DNA of 64,000 nucleotides from Bradyrhizobium niftali (lineage in GTDB: Bacteria; Pseudomonadota; Alphaproteobacteria; Rhizobiales; Xanthobacteraceae): NCBI RefSeq assembly GCF_004571025.1, contig NZ_SPQT01000014.1, positions 1 to 64,000 on the forward strand. The letters run 5' to 3'. Below, in pieces: positions 8,193 through 16,725 of the stretch (position 1 is the first letter of the stretch; every line of letters starts with the position of its first letter). The notes under the pieces were generated by a model. It searched no databases and was not told the origin of the DNA. It worked only from the letters and a program-made list of their open reading frames with translations. The translations under genes and the position numbers were made by a program.

Positions 8193-9398
8193 CTACGCCT
8201 TGGCAGGCTTCCGCTCCGTGAACGGCGACAGCACCACGGTCGCCACCATGAAGATCACGGAGGCGCCGAACACCCAGTGCGGCGCGCTTTGGTCCATGAT
8301 CCAGCCGAACAGCAGCGGGCTGACGATGCCGCCGAGATTGAAGCCGGTGGAGACGATGCCGAAGGCGCGGCCGGCCGCGCCGGCAGGAGCCGCATTGCGC
8401 ACCAGCATGTCCCGCGAGGGCGCGATCACGCCGGAGAGGAAGCCCGCCGCCGTCATCGTCGCGGTCAAAGCCCAGCCGGGCATCGTCACCAGTGCGATCA
8501 AGAGCACGATCGCCGCATTCGCGGCAAAGCAGGCGGCGGCGACATAGCCGTGACGCTCGGTGTGGTCGGCGAGGAAGCCGCCCGCGAGCACGCCCGCGGC
8601 GCTGGCGGCGAGGAACGCGGTCAGTGCGACGTTGGCGATCGAATAGGAAGCGCCGTAGCCGCTCATCAGCGCCACCACGCCGAAATTGTTGATGCCGGCC
8701 ACCGACAGGCTGAGCAGCATGAACAGCGCGGTCAGGGTGATCAGCGCCGGCGTGATCACGGCCTGCTTCGGCGCGGTTTCGTTGCCCGGCTTTTTCTTGT
8801 GTGCGCCGGCCTCGGGGATGCCCATGGCCACCAGCAGCAGTGCCACCAGAATCGCGATCGCGCCCGATGCGATCAGCGCACCGACACCGCCGGATACGGT
8901 GACCAGCGCGGCGACGATCGCCGGCGTCACGGCACCGCCGAGATAGCCGGCAAAGGTGTGGATCGAGAAGGCGCGGCCCATCCGCGCCTCGTCCATGTGC
9001 TCGGCGAGGATCGCGTAATCGGCGGGGTGATAGACGCTATTGGCGAGTCCGAGCAGCACGGCGCAGGCGATCAGCGAGGCGTAGCTCAAATGCAGGCCGA
9101 GCAGGATCAGCGCGAGGCCACCGAGCGTGAGCCCGACCAGCAAGATCCTGCGCGCGCCAAAATGGTCGACGAGATAGCCGGTCGGCGCCTGCGTCAGGCC
9201 CGATACGACCGCAAGCGTGGTCAGCGCGAAGCCGAGCTCGACATAGCCGACGCCGAGCCGCTCCTTCAGGAACGGGAACAGCATCGGCAGGACCAGCAGA
9301 TGGAAATGGCTGACCCAATGCGCGATCGAGATTCCCGTCAGCGTGCGCAGCGCGCTGTCCGCCTTGCCTTGCTGCGGTGCGGCGAGAACGTCGACCAT
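8193..9398 (-). CDS. MFS transporter (Fsr-like)
   Basis: A 401-residue major facilitator with twelve predicted helices. The N-terminal SIAHWVSHFHLLVLPMLFP and the helix 2-3 loop DHFGARRILL resemble the fosmidomycin-resistance-like (Fsr) efflux branch and its relatives. The ATG at 9396-9398 is preceded on the coding strand by CCCAGGGAGTG, a usable ribosome-binding site. It is transcribed away from the small acidic-protein gene with about 160 bases between them. Drug efflux is the family-level guess; no specific substrate is supported. It is co-directional with the D-aminoacylase-like gene, but a repeat of about 130 bases intervenes, so co-transcription is uncertain. Confidence 0.82.
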   Translation of the reverse strand: MVDVLAAPQQGKADSALRTLTGISIAHWVSHFHLLVLPMLFPFLKERLGVGYVELGFALTTLAVVSGLTQAPTGYLVDHFGARRILLVGLTLGGLALILLGLHLSYASLIACAVLLGLANSVYHPADYAILAEHMDEARMGRAFSIHTFAGYLGGAVTPAIVAALVTVSGGVGALIASGAIAILVALLLVAMGIPEAGAHKKKPGNETAPKQAVITPALITLTALFMLLSLSVAGINNFGVVALMSGYGASYSIANVALTAFLAASAAGVLAGGFLADHTERHGYVAAACFAANAAIVLLIALVTMPGWALTATMTAAGFLSGVIAPSRDMLVRNAAPAGAAGRAFGIVSTGFNLGGIVSPLLFGWIMDQSAPHWVFGASVIFMVATVVLSPFTERKPAKA

Positions 9399-9557
9399 TG
9401 CGGTAGTTTCACTCCCTGGGGGAGCGCAAACTATCGGGGACAGCGGTTATTTGTCCATGAACGCAGGCGCATGGCAGGTAGCGCGGGCGGGGCGCTATAC
9501 GTCGTTCCGGCGGAGGATTGTGCGTGAGCGTGCAGCCAAACGCACACCGAACGCCCC

Positions 9558-9740
9558 TCACAACGGCTCGTCATCGGGACCGTACCGGTCACGCTTCGGT
9601 GTTGCGATGTCGCCGTCTTCGTAATCGTCGTCGTCGAGGTCGCGCGGCAGCGGCTTCTTCGCCTTGTTGTCCGCCAGCTTCTCGCTGGCAGTCTTGGGCG
9701 GCTCGCTCGGCTTGGCGGTCTTGTTGGCGATCTTGGCCAT
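9558..9740 (-). CDS. Small acidic-tailed hypothetical protein
   Basis: A 60-residue protein with a basic, Lys/Ala/Pro-rich N-terminal half (MAKIANKTAKPSEPPKTASE) and a strongly acidic second half containing DLDDDDYEDGD. No domain, signal peptide or membrane segment is visible; the composition suggests an intrinsically disordered protein. I chose the ATG at 9738-9740, preceded by GGGAAC eight bases upstream on the coding strand; an in-frame upstream ATG at 9765-9767 would add nine residues (MQHHHPGTA). The ordered charge pattern and ribosome-binding site favour a real gene. I recognise the type as a recurrent Bradyrhizobium hypothetical protein but know no function for it. Confidence 0.62.
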   Translation of the reverse strand: MAKIANKTAKPSEPPKTASEKLADNKAKKPLPRDLDDDDYEDGDIATPKRDRYGPDDEPL

Positions 9741-9829
9741 GGCTGTTCCCGGATGGTGATGCTGCATCCGATCCTAGTCGCAATATGTGGGCAGCGCCCG
9801 ACTTATCTCAAGAATGGCGCGCCGGGCCG

Positions 9830-10867
9830 TCAGTGCACCACCGGCCCGCCCGCCTTCTTCCAGGCATCGATGCCGCCGGCGATATGGGCGGTATTGGCGA
9901 GGCCCGCTTCCTTCGCCGCCGCGACAGCCATCGCCGAGCGTTCGCCGAAGGCGCAGAAGAACACGACGCGGCGGCCGGTGGCGGCCGCGACCTCGCGCAG
10001 CATGCCGCCGGGCTTCAGGCTCTCCTCGACGGACGGATAGGGCGTGTGCAGCGCGCCTTCGAGCATGCCGTGCTTGGCGCGCTCGTTGGTCTCGCGCAGA
10101 TCGACCAGCAGGATGTCAGGCCGGCCGAGGATGCGGATCGCCTCGCCAGCGCTCAGCGCGCGGCCCTCCTTCTCCAGCTCCTCCTGATGCAGGCCGACGC
10201 GCATGTTGGCGGGCACCGCCACGTCCATCATCTTCGGATTGGGCAGCTTCAGGTTCGCCATCAGCTCGATATATTCGTCGACCGAGCGCACCTGGAGCCG
10301 CGGATTGTAGCGCTTCTCCTCGCCGATGGTGGAGACGGTGTCGCCCTTGTAGTCATGCGCCGGGAACACCATCGTCTCGTCCGGCAGCTTGAGCAGGCGG
10401 TTGAAGATCGAATCGTACTGTGCGCGCGAGGAGCCGTTCTGGAAATCGGTGCGGCCGGTGCCGCGGATCAGCAGCGTGTCGCCGGTGAAGACGCGGTCGC
10501 CCATCAGGTAGGAATAGGAATCGTCGGTGTGGCCGGGCGTGTACATCACGTCGAGCGACAGCCCCTCGATCGTCACCTTGTCGCCGTCGGCGACCCGCAT
10601 CGCCACCACGTCGGCCTTGGTCTGGTCGCCCATCACGGTCATGCAATGGGTGCGGTCGCGCAGCTCGCCGAGCCCGGTGACGTGGTCGGCATGAAGGTGG
10701 GTGTCGACCGCCTTGACCAGCTTGAGGTCGAGCTCGCGCAGCAATTGGCAATAGCGGTCGACCTTCTCCAGCACGGGATCGAGGATCAGCGCCTCGCCGC
10801 CAGGGCGGCTGGCAAGGACGTAGCTGTAGGTGCCCGAAACACTGTCGAAGAGCTGGCGGAAGATCAT
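9830..10867 (-). CDS. Persulfide dioxygenase-rhodanese fusion (ETHE1-like)
   Basis: A 345-residue two-domain enzyme. Residues about 1-235 are an ETHE1-type metallo-beta-lactamase domain with the metal motif THLHADH, a second His in YTPGHTDDS, the Asp in FTGDTLLIRG and the His in FPAHDYKG. Residues about 245-345 are a rhodanese domain with the active-site loop CAFGERS. Single ETHE1 plus single rhodanese matches the persulfide dioxygenase-rhodanese fusions, which oxidise glutathione persulfide to sulfite and move sulfane sulfur to or from thiosulfate. The chosen ATG (10865-10867) begins MIFRQLFD at the start of the domain; upstream in-frame sequence is not domain-like. It lies 290 bases after the sox operon on the same strand and probably handles sulfane sulfur arising there. 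Confidence 0.87.
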   Translation of the reverse strand: MIFRQLFDSVSGTYSYVLASRPGGEALILDPVLEKVDRYCQLLRELDLKLVKAVDTHLHADHVTGLGELRDRTHCMTVMGDQTKADVVAMRVADGDKVTIEGLSLDVMYTPGHTDDSYSYLMGDRVFTGDTLLIRGTGRTDFQNGSSRAQYDSIFNRLLKLPDETMVFPAHDYKGDTVSTIGEEKRYNPRLQVRSVDEYIELMANLKLPNPKMMDVAVPANMRVGLHQEELEKEGRALSAGEAIRILGRPDILLVDLRETNERAKHGMLEGALHTPYPSVEESLKPGGMLREVAAATGRRVVFFCAFGERSAMAVAAAKEAGLANTAHIAGGIDAWKKAGGPVVH

Positions 10868-11019
10868 GGCAAGACCCCGGCGTGGAGCTGATTTCGAGAT
10901 TCTACTACGCCGCGGGCCAAAAAGAGAAGTAATGCACTGCAAAAATAAGAAAAATTGGAAGATTTTCATTCCGCGTGATGAGGCTCGGGGTGGGGTTTGG
11001 GGGCTGGCACGTCACACTC

Positions 11020-11080
11020 GCTGTCATCGCCCGCTACCGGGTCTCGCCTTCGGCGAGCCCCGGTAGCGGGGAATGACAGC
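11020..11080. repeat. Long hairpin / dispersed repeat downstream of the sox operon
   Basis: A near-perfect inverted repeat whose arms read GCTGTCATCGCCCGCTACCG and its complement, with a CTTCGG-type loop. It lies about 80 bases past the stop codon of the dsrE-like gene. It can form a very stable hairpin but has no T tract on the minus strand, so it may be a processing or attenuation element rather than a classical terminator. Confidence 0.75.
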
Positions 11081-11157
11081 GGTGGGTGAGGCGGCGCCAT
11101 AGCGCCCATGACGGCTCTCGAGCGTCGTCCCGCACGTCGCCCCCGGACGCGGCACTC

Positions 11158-11616
11158 CTACGGTCGCACCACCGTGTACCCGTTCTCCGCCAGGAACAGG
11201 ATCTGCCCGACCCCGACCTGCACCGGGGTGGCGGCTGAGATGAACTCGGGCCGCTTGCCCGTCTCCCGCTCGATCGTGTCGACGGTGTTGAGGCAGATGT
11301 CGAAGCGCACGCCTTGCGCGATCAGGCTCTCGACCTGCTTGCGGCGCTCGCTGCCCGGCAGCAGCAGGTCGATGCCGGGGCCGAACGCCACCACCTCGAT
11401 CGCGACCTTGTCGGGGTCGTAGGCCTTCAGCAGATTGTTGGCGACGCTCAGCACCAGCGCCTGCTTCCGGGCATCGCCGTCGGAGAGCTGGAGCACGATC
11501 CTGTGCTCGGCGAACGGCTTGTCCTGAGGCGGCACCTGCTGCGCAAGAGCCGGCGGCGTCGCGGCTAAGGCGAGCAGCGCCAGCATCAGCGCGCGAAACA
11601 TTTGCAAGCGCCTCAT
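11158..11616 (-). CDS. DsrE-family protein, exported, sox-linked
   Basis: A 152-residue protein with an N-terminal signal peptide (MFRALMLALLALAATPPALA) followed by a DsrE/DsrF-like domain. The visible core includes HRIVLQLSDGDARKQ, the glycine-rich FGPGIDLLLPGS and FDICLNTVDT, where the Cys (about residue 107) could carry sulfane sulfur. The start ATG (11614-11616) overlaps the soxB stop by ATGA, so it is translationally coupled to soxB; an internal ATG at 11599-11601 would give a cleaner signal peptide. DsrE-type proteins bind and relay persulfide sulfur, and a periplasmic version at the end of a sox operon fits a role next to the SoxYZ carrier. The exact partner is inference. Confidence 0.82.
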   Translation of the reverse strand: MRRLQMFRALMLALLALAATPPALAQQVPPQDKPFAEHRIVLQLSDGDARKQALVLSVANNLLKAYDPDKVAIEVVAFGPGIDLLLPGSERRKQVESLIAQGVRFDICLNTVDTIERETGKRPEFISAATPVQVGVGQILFLAENGYTVVRP

Positions 11617-13364
11617 CCCTGTCCTGCAATCCCGGGATTGTCCTCGACGCCCTTCAGCGTGACGCCGGAGCCGAGCCGCTCCTGAAGCATCCGGCCCGAG
11701 CGCAAATATCTGGCCACCACGTCCCACACCGGCGCGCCCTGCTGGCCGTTGACCGAGGCCCAGCCCGCGACCTTGTAGCGGTGGTTGGCGCTGATCGCCT
11801 TGCCGTCATTGAGCTTCAGCTCCGAGATGCGGCCGCCGATCGCGCCCGCCGGCGTGCAGGTGTAGCTGAGGCCGCCGGCGCGCACCATGTCGCCGCCCTG
11901 CTGGTAGTAGGGATCGGCGTTGAAGAGATTGTCGCAGATGTCCTCCAGCACGTCCTTGATCTGCGCGCCGGTCATCTCCTGCACATAGGTCTCGGGATAG
12001 CTGATCGCGGTTTCCGCGAGCACATCCTCCATGGTCAGCGCCTGGCCGGATAGTGCGGTAACGCCCCAGCGGAAGCCCGGCGACAATGCGATCTGGGCAT
12101 CGAGCTCGGTGCGCAGCGCCGAGCAGATCAGCTCGTCGACCGGGCCGGTGAAATTGCCGCGGCGATAGAGCAGCCGGTCGGGCGTTGCGATCTTCTCCGA
12201 CCAGTCGGCCACGTGCGGCGCACGAACCCGGCCGATCAGCTCGGCCATCGCAGGATCAGGCTTCAGCAGCTCGGAATAGACCGGCAGCAGATGATATTTG
12301 ACGTCGCTGACCTTGCCCTTGTCGAGCGCGAGATCGAGCACGCCCAGGAATTTCCCGTTGGAGCCGGCATTGGTGACGAGCGTGGTCCCGCTGGCGTTCT
12401 TCACGGGAATCGGCTGCGGCACGGCGTCATGGGTGTGACCGCCGAGGATGACGTCGATGCCGGTGACGCGGCTTGCGAGCTTGAGGTCGACGTCCATGCC
12501 GTTGTGCGAAAGCAGGATGACGGCATCGACCTTCTCGGCGTTGCGCAAGTTATCGACATGCTTCTGAAGCTCTTCCTCGCGGATGCCGAAGGTCCAGTCC
12601 GGCGTGAACCGTTTTGGATGCGCGATCGGCACGTAAGGGAAGGCCTGGCCGACGATCGCGACGCGGTGACCGCCGAGCTCCTTGATGACGGAGGGCTTGA
12701 AGACGCGCCCCGTGGCCTTGTCGAAGGCGGCGGCGTCGTTGAACGCGGCTTCCTCGGTCAGGAATACGTTCTGCGCCAGGAACTCGCCCTTGAAGCGCTC
12801 GAGATTGTCGCGCAGCGCCTGCTCGCCATAGGTGAATTCCCAATGCCCGGTCATCGCTTCGATGCCGAGCAGATTGGCGACCTCGACCATGTCGCGGCCC
12901 TGCATGACGTTGGCGAGTCCCGTGCCCTGCCAGAGGTCGCCGCCATCGACGAGCAGCGAGTGGTTTTCGCCGACGTCGCCGCGCAAGCGGTCGATCAGCG
13001 TCTTCAGATGAGCAAAGCCGCCGAGCTTGCCGAAGCGGACCGCGGATTTCTCGAACTCGAAGCAGGTGAAGGCATAGGCATCGGCGCTGTCGGGCCGGAT
13101 GTTGAAGCGCTCCAGGAAGGCGCGTCCGACCAGATGCGGTGGTCGCCCTGCCATGTCGCCGATGCCGATATTCACGCTCGGCTCGCGGAAATACACCGGA
13201 TTGAGCTGCGCATGCGTATCGGTGATGTGCAGGATCCGCGCACGGCCGAAACGCTCGATGTCGTAGATGCTCGCCGCTTCAGTGCCGCGCGCGAGCCGCG
13301 GCAGGCTGAGCGATGCCGCGGCAACGCCTGCACTCTTCAGGAAATCACGGCGGCGGATCGCCAT
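11613..13364 (-). CDS. soxB: Thiosulfohydrolase SoxB
   Basis: A 583-residue SoxB, which hydrolyses the sulfate group from SoxY-bound S-sulfocysteine in the periplasm. It has a Tat signal (RRRDFLKSAGVAAASLSLP) and the 5'-nucleotidase-like dimetal fold: HITDTHAQLNP, VDGGDLWQGTG, the SoxB-typical TGHWEFTYG, LSHNGMD and GGHTHD. The C-terminal domain (about residues 370-560) includes SPGFRWG and the tail AGWASVNG. I chose the ATG at 13362-13364, seven codons into the longest frame, because it sits just before the Tat motif. It lies 44 bases after soxK and overlaps the dsrE-like gene, all in one operon. Confidence 0.96.
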   Translation of the reverse strand: MAIRRRDFLKSAGVAAASLSLPRLARGTEAASIYDIERFGRARILHITDTHAQLNPVYFREPSVNIGIGDMAGRPPHLVGRAFLERFNIRPDSADAYAFTCFEFEKSAVRFGKLGGFAHLKTLIDRLRGDVGENHSLLVDGGDLWQGTGLANVMQGRDMVEVANLLGIEAMTGHWEFTYGEQALRDNLERFKGEFLAQNVFLTEEAAFNDAAAFDKATGRVFKPSVIKELGGHRVAIVGQAFPYVPIAHPKRFTPDWTFGIREEELQKHVDNLRNAEKVDAVILLSHNGMDVDLKLASRVTGIDVILGGHTHDAVPQPIPVKNASGTTLVTNAGSNGKFLGVLDLALDKGKVSDVKYHLLPVYSELLKPDPAMAELIGRVRAPHVADWSEKIATPDRLLYRRGNFTGPVDELICSALRTELDAQIALSPGFRWGVTALSGQALTMEDVLAETAISYPETYVQEMTGAQIKDVLEDICDNLFNADPYYQQGGDMVRAGGLSYTCTPAGAIGGRISELKLNDGKAISANHRYKVAGWASVNGQQGAPVWDVVARYLRSGRMLQERLGSGVTLKGVEDNPGIAGQG

Positions 13365-13408
13365 CCAGAATCCTCCGCGCCTCATCGGCAGTTCAGTTGA
13401 GGTCCAGT

Positions 13409-13714
13409 CTAGCGGATTTCCATCGCCTTCCAGGCGTCTTTTTCGGACGTGGCCTGGAAGATCGACGCCTTCGCCAGCGCCTCGGCCTCCTGGGCGGCGG
13501 CCACGGCGCGGTCGAAATCACCGCCGTCGGCCGCCTTCTTCGCCGCCGCCAGCGTCGAGACGGTCACGGTCCACTGATTGCGCATGCCGGCTGCCTCCTT
13601 GGAGGCGGCTTCGGCGGCGGCATAGGCCGCCTTGTAATCCGCCTCATTTGCCGCGCGCGCCGCTGGCGCGAGGCTGAGGGCGAGCAGCATGGCGAGAGGA
13701 AGTGACCGCTTCAT
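13409..13714 (-). CDS. soxK: SoxXA-binding protein SoxK-like
   Basis: A 101-residue exported protein: signal peptide MKRSLPLAMLLALSLAPAARA, then an Ala/Glu/Lys-rich helical body (EADYKAAYAAAEAASKEA and later FDRAVAAAQEAEALAK). Size, composition, signal peptide and the position directly after soxA match SoxK (SAXB), the small subunit that binds SoxXA and stimulates it. Its ATG overlaps the soxA stop by four bases. SoxK is present in only some sox loci, which makes it informative here. Low-complexity Ala-rich sequence leaves some room for another small periplasmic protein, but the operon position makes SoxK the most likely identity. Confidence 0.82.
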   Translation of the reverse strand: MKRSLPLAMLLALSLAPAARAANEADYKAAYAAAEAASKEAAGMRNQWTVTVSTLAAAKKAADGGDFDRAVAAAQEAEALAKASIFQATSEKDAWKAMEIR

Positions 13715-14574
13715 GGCCGCGCTCCCGGCCCTGATATCGGCAGGCCATTGGCGACGTAGGAGAGGAAATATTCGACGTCGCGATATTCATCCGCCTGCGG
13801 CTCCAGCGGAACCGCCCGGGTCTGGCTGTTGCAGGTGACGAAGCGGCGGCTGGTCGTGCCCATGCCGCTCCATTCGGAGCGGTAGATCGGCATCGCGTTC
13901 AGAATGCCGAGCGCCGGCGCCAAAATCTCGGCGCGGATGCGCTCGCCCGGGCTCTGCACATGGCAGCTCGCGCAGGAGAAATTCATCTGGCCGCGCCTTG
14001 TGTAGAAATAGCGCTTGCCGTTCTCGAACGCGGCGAGCGCGCGGGGATCGTCGGGGATCTTGATGTCCATCGGCTTGCCGCGCGAGGTGAAGGCCATATA
14101 GGCGGTCAGCGAGGCCATCTCGTCCTTGACGTAGGAATAGGGCGCTTCGCCATTGGCCTCGCGGCAGCGGTTGAGCGCGAGCTCCAGCGTGACGACCTTG
14201 CCTTCCTTCGTGTCGAAGTAAGGATAGTTCTGGCGGATGCCGATGCCGCCATTCGGAAAGCAGTCGGCATAGGTCTTGCCGTTCTTGAACGGGGTGGCGA
14301 ACATTTCCTTGCCGGCGTCGAGCGCGAATTCGTAAGGCGGGAATTCTTCCTTCTCCTGCCACTGCCGCTTCATGTCCTCGTTCATGGAATAAGGACCGTT
14401 GACGAAATCCTCGTGCTTCACATCGGGAAATTTCTGGAAGTAGAAATTCTGGAACGCCTTTGCGTCGGCAACGGGATCGACCTTGTCGGCAGCGATCACA
14501 CGTGGAGAGGTGAGGGCGAACGCGACAAGCGTGGCGCTCAACGAGCCAAGCAGGAGGGCAGACCGGGCCTTCAT
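13711..14574 (-). CDS. soxA: Sulfur-oxidation c-type cytochrome SoxA
   Basis: A 287-residue periplasmic cytochrome, the partner of SoxX in attaching thiosulfate to SoxY. A signal peptide (ending about residue 28, VIAADK) precedes a region with YSMNEDMKRQW and a second domain with one haem c site, CASCH (about residue 188). The first domain keeps a lone Cys in ADCFPNGG but has no CXXCH, so this is a mono-haem SoxA. The later FVTCNSQTR holds the Cys expected to ligate haem or carry the persulfide. The start ATG shares one base with the soxZ stop (TGATG), and the end overlaps soxK. Upstream in-frame codons belong to soxZ DNA and were excluded. Confidence 0.95.
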   Translation of the reverse strand: MKARSALLLGSLSATLVAFALTSPRVIAADKVDPVADAKAFQNFYFQKFPDVKHEDFVNGPYSMNEDMKRQWQEKEEFPPYEFALDAGKEMFATPFKNGKTYADCFPNGGIGIRQNYPYFDTKEGKVVTLELALNRCREANGEAPYSYVKDEMASLTAYMAFTSRGKPMDIKIPDDPRALAAFENGKRYFYTRRGQMNFSCASCHVQSPGERIRAEILAPALGILNAMPIYRSEWSGMGTTSRRFVTCNSQTRAVPLEPQADEYRDVEYFLSYVANGLPISGPGARP

Positions 14575-14885
14575 CACGCGATCTTCGCGGTCGTCGTGTC
14601 CGACCCGCCCTTGTTGTCGGTCCAGGAGATCTTGAGGTCGTCGCCCTTCTTGGCGCCCTTGAAGCTGAACTTGACGTAGGGATCCTTGGAGACCGCGGTG
14701 CCCCAATCGGCGACGAAGACGTCCTTGCCGTTACATTCGAACTTCAGCTGCTGGATGAAATGCGCTGGGATCACCTCGCCCTTGGAATCCTTGACCAGGC
14801 CGGTGTCCATGGGGTGCTGGATCAGCGCCTGCACCTCGGTGATGTCGCCGTTGGATGTTGAGCGGACGCGAATGCTGGATGCCAT
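14574..14885 (-). CDS. soxZ: Thiosulfate-oxidation carrier subunit SoxZ
   Basis: A 103-residue cytoplasmically encoded partner of SoxY without its own signal peptide, as usual for SoxZ, which is co-exported with Tat-targeted SoxY. Family features are the Ig-like strand pattern with HPMDTGLVKD near the N-terminus, FIQQLKFECNG in the middle and KISWTDNKG near the end. ATG at 14883-14885 with GGAGAT upstream on the coding strand. It lies ten bases after soxY. The SoxYZ heterodimer carries sulfur intermediates between SoxXA and SoxB. Confidence 0.96.
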   Translation of the reverse strand: MASSIRVRSTSNGDITEVQALIQHPMDTGLVKDSKGEVIPAHFIQQLKFECNGKDVFVADWGTAVSKDPYVKFSFKGAKKGDDLKISWTDNKGGSDTTTAKIA

Positions 14886-14895
14886 GTCGATCTCC

Positions 14896-15387
14896 TTAGC
14901 CGCCGCAGCCGCCGACGGTGACTTTGACTTCCTTGGTCGCGCTGTAGAGCTTGCCGTCGGCTTCCACGATCGCGGTCACGTTGGTAGTCTTGGCCATCTT
15001 CAGCCGGTTGGCGACAGCAGGCAGCGTGCCATCGGGAATCCTGTAGGACGCCGCGAGCGCGTTCGGGTTCTCGGCCACGAAGAACGAGATCGAGGTCACC
15101 TTGTCGAGCGTCGTCGTCACCGAGATCGGCACCACGCCGCCATTCTCGGCGATCTCCGGCGCATCCAGCTTGACCTTGTCGGAGGGCTCGACGGTTTTGC
15201 CGTAGAGCGCCTTGATGGCGTCCGCCTCGTTCTTCAGCTTGAACGCCTCTTCCGGATATTTGTCGTTGGCCGCGGCGCGCGCGGGAGCCGCGCCGAACGG
15301 CAGATTGCCGAGGCCGAGCAGCGCGACGCCGGCCGCGCCCTGAAGGATCAGGCGCCGCGTCGGATGAGGGCCGGTGGTCGTGGTCAT
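14896..15387 (-). CDS. soxY: Thiosulfate-oxidation carrier protein SoxY
   Basis: A 163-residue carrier protein ending in VGGCGG, the flexible C-terminal GGCGG arm whose Cys covalently carries thiosulfate during Sox turnover. A Tat signal (TRRLILQGAAGVALLG) exports it with SoxZ. I chose the ATG at 15385-15387 (MTTTTGPHPTRR) because AGGAGAG lies six bases upstream; the frame extends further but without support. It is the second gene of the soxXYZAK-B operon, 25 bases after soxX. Confidence 0.96.
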   Translation of the reverse strand: MTTTTGPHPTRRLILQGAAGVALLGLGNLPFGAAPARAAANDKYPEEAFKLKNEADAIKALYGKTVEPSDKVKLDAPEIAENGGVVPISVTTTLDKVTSISFFVAENPNALAASYRIPDGTLPAVANRLKMAKTTNVTAIVEADGKLYSATKEVKVTVGGCGG

Positions 15388-15412
15388 CTGAGCTCTCCTG
15401 GCGTGCCTGAAG

Positions 15413-15838
15413 TCACAGGGTTTGCAGGAAATCAACGATCGCGCTGATCTCCTGGTCGGTCAAAATCCGGTTCCGGCCGAACGGCGGCATCATGGTCTGC
15501 GGATTGCGCTTGGTCTCGTCGAAGATGATCGCGACCAGCTCGTTGCGATCGGGGTATTTTGCCTTGAGGTCCTTCAGCTCCGGGCCGATCGTTCCCGGCA
15601 GGTCGCCGCCCTTGATGACGTGGCAGGTCAGGCAATTGCCCTTGCCGCGGTCGAAGGCGAGCTTCCGGCCCTCGGCCACGGCGGATTGCGCCCGCGCCGG
15701 GCTGGCGAGGCCGGTGGCGAAGGCCAGCAGGAGGAGCAGGGCAGGCGTCCGGGAAAAGGCGGTCAAGGCGTCATTCCGAGGCGTTATGGCGATGGTCTCG
15801 ATCGCGGAAATAGCAGCGTTCCAAAGCACAAAGGGCAT
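15413..15838 (-). CDS. soxX: Sulfur-oxidation c-type cytochrome SoxX
   Basis: Mono-haem cytochrome subunit of SoxXA, about 141 residues from the chosen ATG. After a hydrophobic export signal (RTPALLLLLAFATGLASPARA) come the haem site CLTCH with HVIKGGDLPGTIGPEL and the Met-ligand region PQTMMPPFGRN, all SoxX hallmarks. The start is uncertain: ATG at 15836-15838 leaves a 28-residue leader before the signal, an upstream ATG lies at 15890-15892, and a TTG at about 15763 would give a normal-length signal peptide. First gene of the sox operon; the DUF938 methyltransferase gene is divergent, so the operon promoter lies within about 15.76-16.0 kb. Confidence 0.93.
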   Translation of the reverse strand: MPFVLWNAAISAIETIAITPRNDALTAFSRTPALLLLLAFATGLASPARAQSAVAEGRKLAFDRGKGNCLTCHVIKGGDLPGTIGPELKDLKAKYPDRNELVAIIFDETKRNPQTMMPPFGRNRILTDQEISAIVDFLQTL

Positions 15839-16012
15839 CGCCTGACAATCAAGACTATGCACGCGGCAAAATGGAGTTAATATCTTCCGCATTGCAACTA
15901 AAGAGATTATTTGTTCGGCGGATTGGCTCGTGGGTGCGGGCCGGCTGTTTCGAGGGCGTTTGGGCGCCCATCCCGTTTTCATCGTGTTCTCGTTTTTTCA
16001 AGGGGACCTCAT

Positions 16013-16684
16013 TTGGCTGAATATGTCGTCGAATTTGGCAAGGACGGCGGACGGGTTGAGTCCGATGGGCGGCTCGATGCGCCGGCATTCCATCGCAATC
16101 ACGAGCCGCTCTGGGCGGCGCTGGAGAAGCATCTGGCAGGCAGCACCGGCAACGTGGTCGAGGTCGGCAGCGGAACCGGCCAGCACGTGGTCCATTTCGC
16201 CCGCCATACGCCCGATCTGGTCTGGTGGCCGAGCGACCTCAACCAGCGGCACGTGAAGAGCATCGAGGCCTGGCGCGTCCATTCGGGCCTGCCAAACATC
16301 CGCTCGCCGTTGCGGATCGATCTCTCCGATCCCGGCTGGTGTCCGGAGATGCGAAGCGGGCAGGGGCCGACCAACCTCGCCGCCGTGTTCTGCGCCAACG
16401 TCATCCATATCGCGCCGTGGACCGTGGCCGAGGGCCTGTTCGCCGGCGCCGGCCGCTATCTGCGCGCCGACGGCAAGCTGTTCCTCTACGGCCCGTTCAA
16501 GCGCGACGGCAAGCACACCGCGCTCAGCAACGCCGTGTTCGACACCTCCTTGCGCGAAGGCAATCCCGACTGGGGCGTGCGCGACATCGGCGATGTCGAG
16601 ACGCTGGCGCGAGGCACAGGCCTTGGCCTGATCGATACGATCGAGATGCCTGCGAACAATCTGACGCTGGTGTTTTCGCGCTGA
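16013..16684 (+). CDS. DUF938 SAM-dependent methyltransferase-like protein
   Basis: About 223 residues with a class I methyltransferase fold of the DUF938 family: motif I VVEVGSGTGQHVVHFA (about residues 50-65), the acidic/aromatic WWPSDLNQRHVKSI, the post-motif NVIHIAPW and a C-terminal YGPFKRDGKHT...SNAVFD segment typical of the family. The biological substrate of DUF938 proteins is unknown. I favour a TTG start at 16013 because AAGGGGA lies seven bases upstream and the protein then begins just before the conserved region; the open frame extends to 15911, again with a TTG. It is divergent from soxX, which does not by itself imply a sulfur role. Confidence 0.78.
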   Translation: MAEYVVEFGKDGGRVESDGRLDAPAFHRNHEPLWAALEKHLAGSTGNVVEVGSGTGQHVVHFARHTPDLVWWPSDLNQRHVKSIEAWRVHSGLPNIRSPLRIDLSDPGWCPEMRSGQGPTNLAAVFCANVIHIAPWTVAEGLFAGAGRYLRADGKLFLYGPFKRDGKHTALSNAVFDTSLREGNPDWGVRDIGDVETLARGTGLGLIDTIEMPANNLTLVFSR

Positions 16685-16725
16685 GTTGAGCGCGATGAGA
16701 TCCGGACAATAGCCAGGAAAATGGT

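Noticed and set aside
15389..16012. soxR/soxCD or other sox genes upstream of soxX
   Set aside because: The stretch before soxX contains only the divergent DUF938 gene; no regulator or dehydrogenase frame is present.
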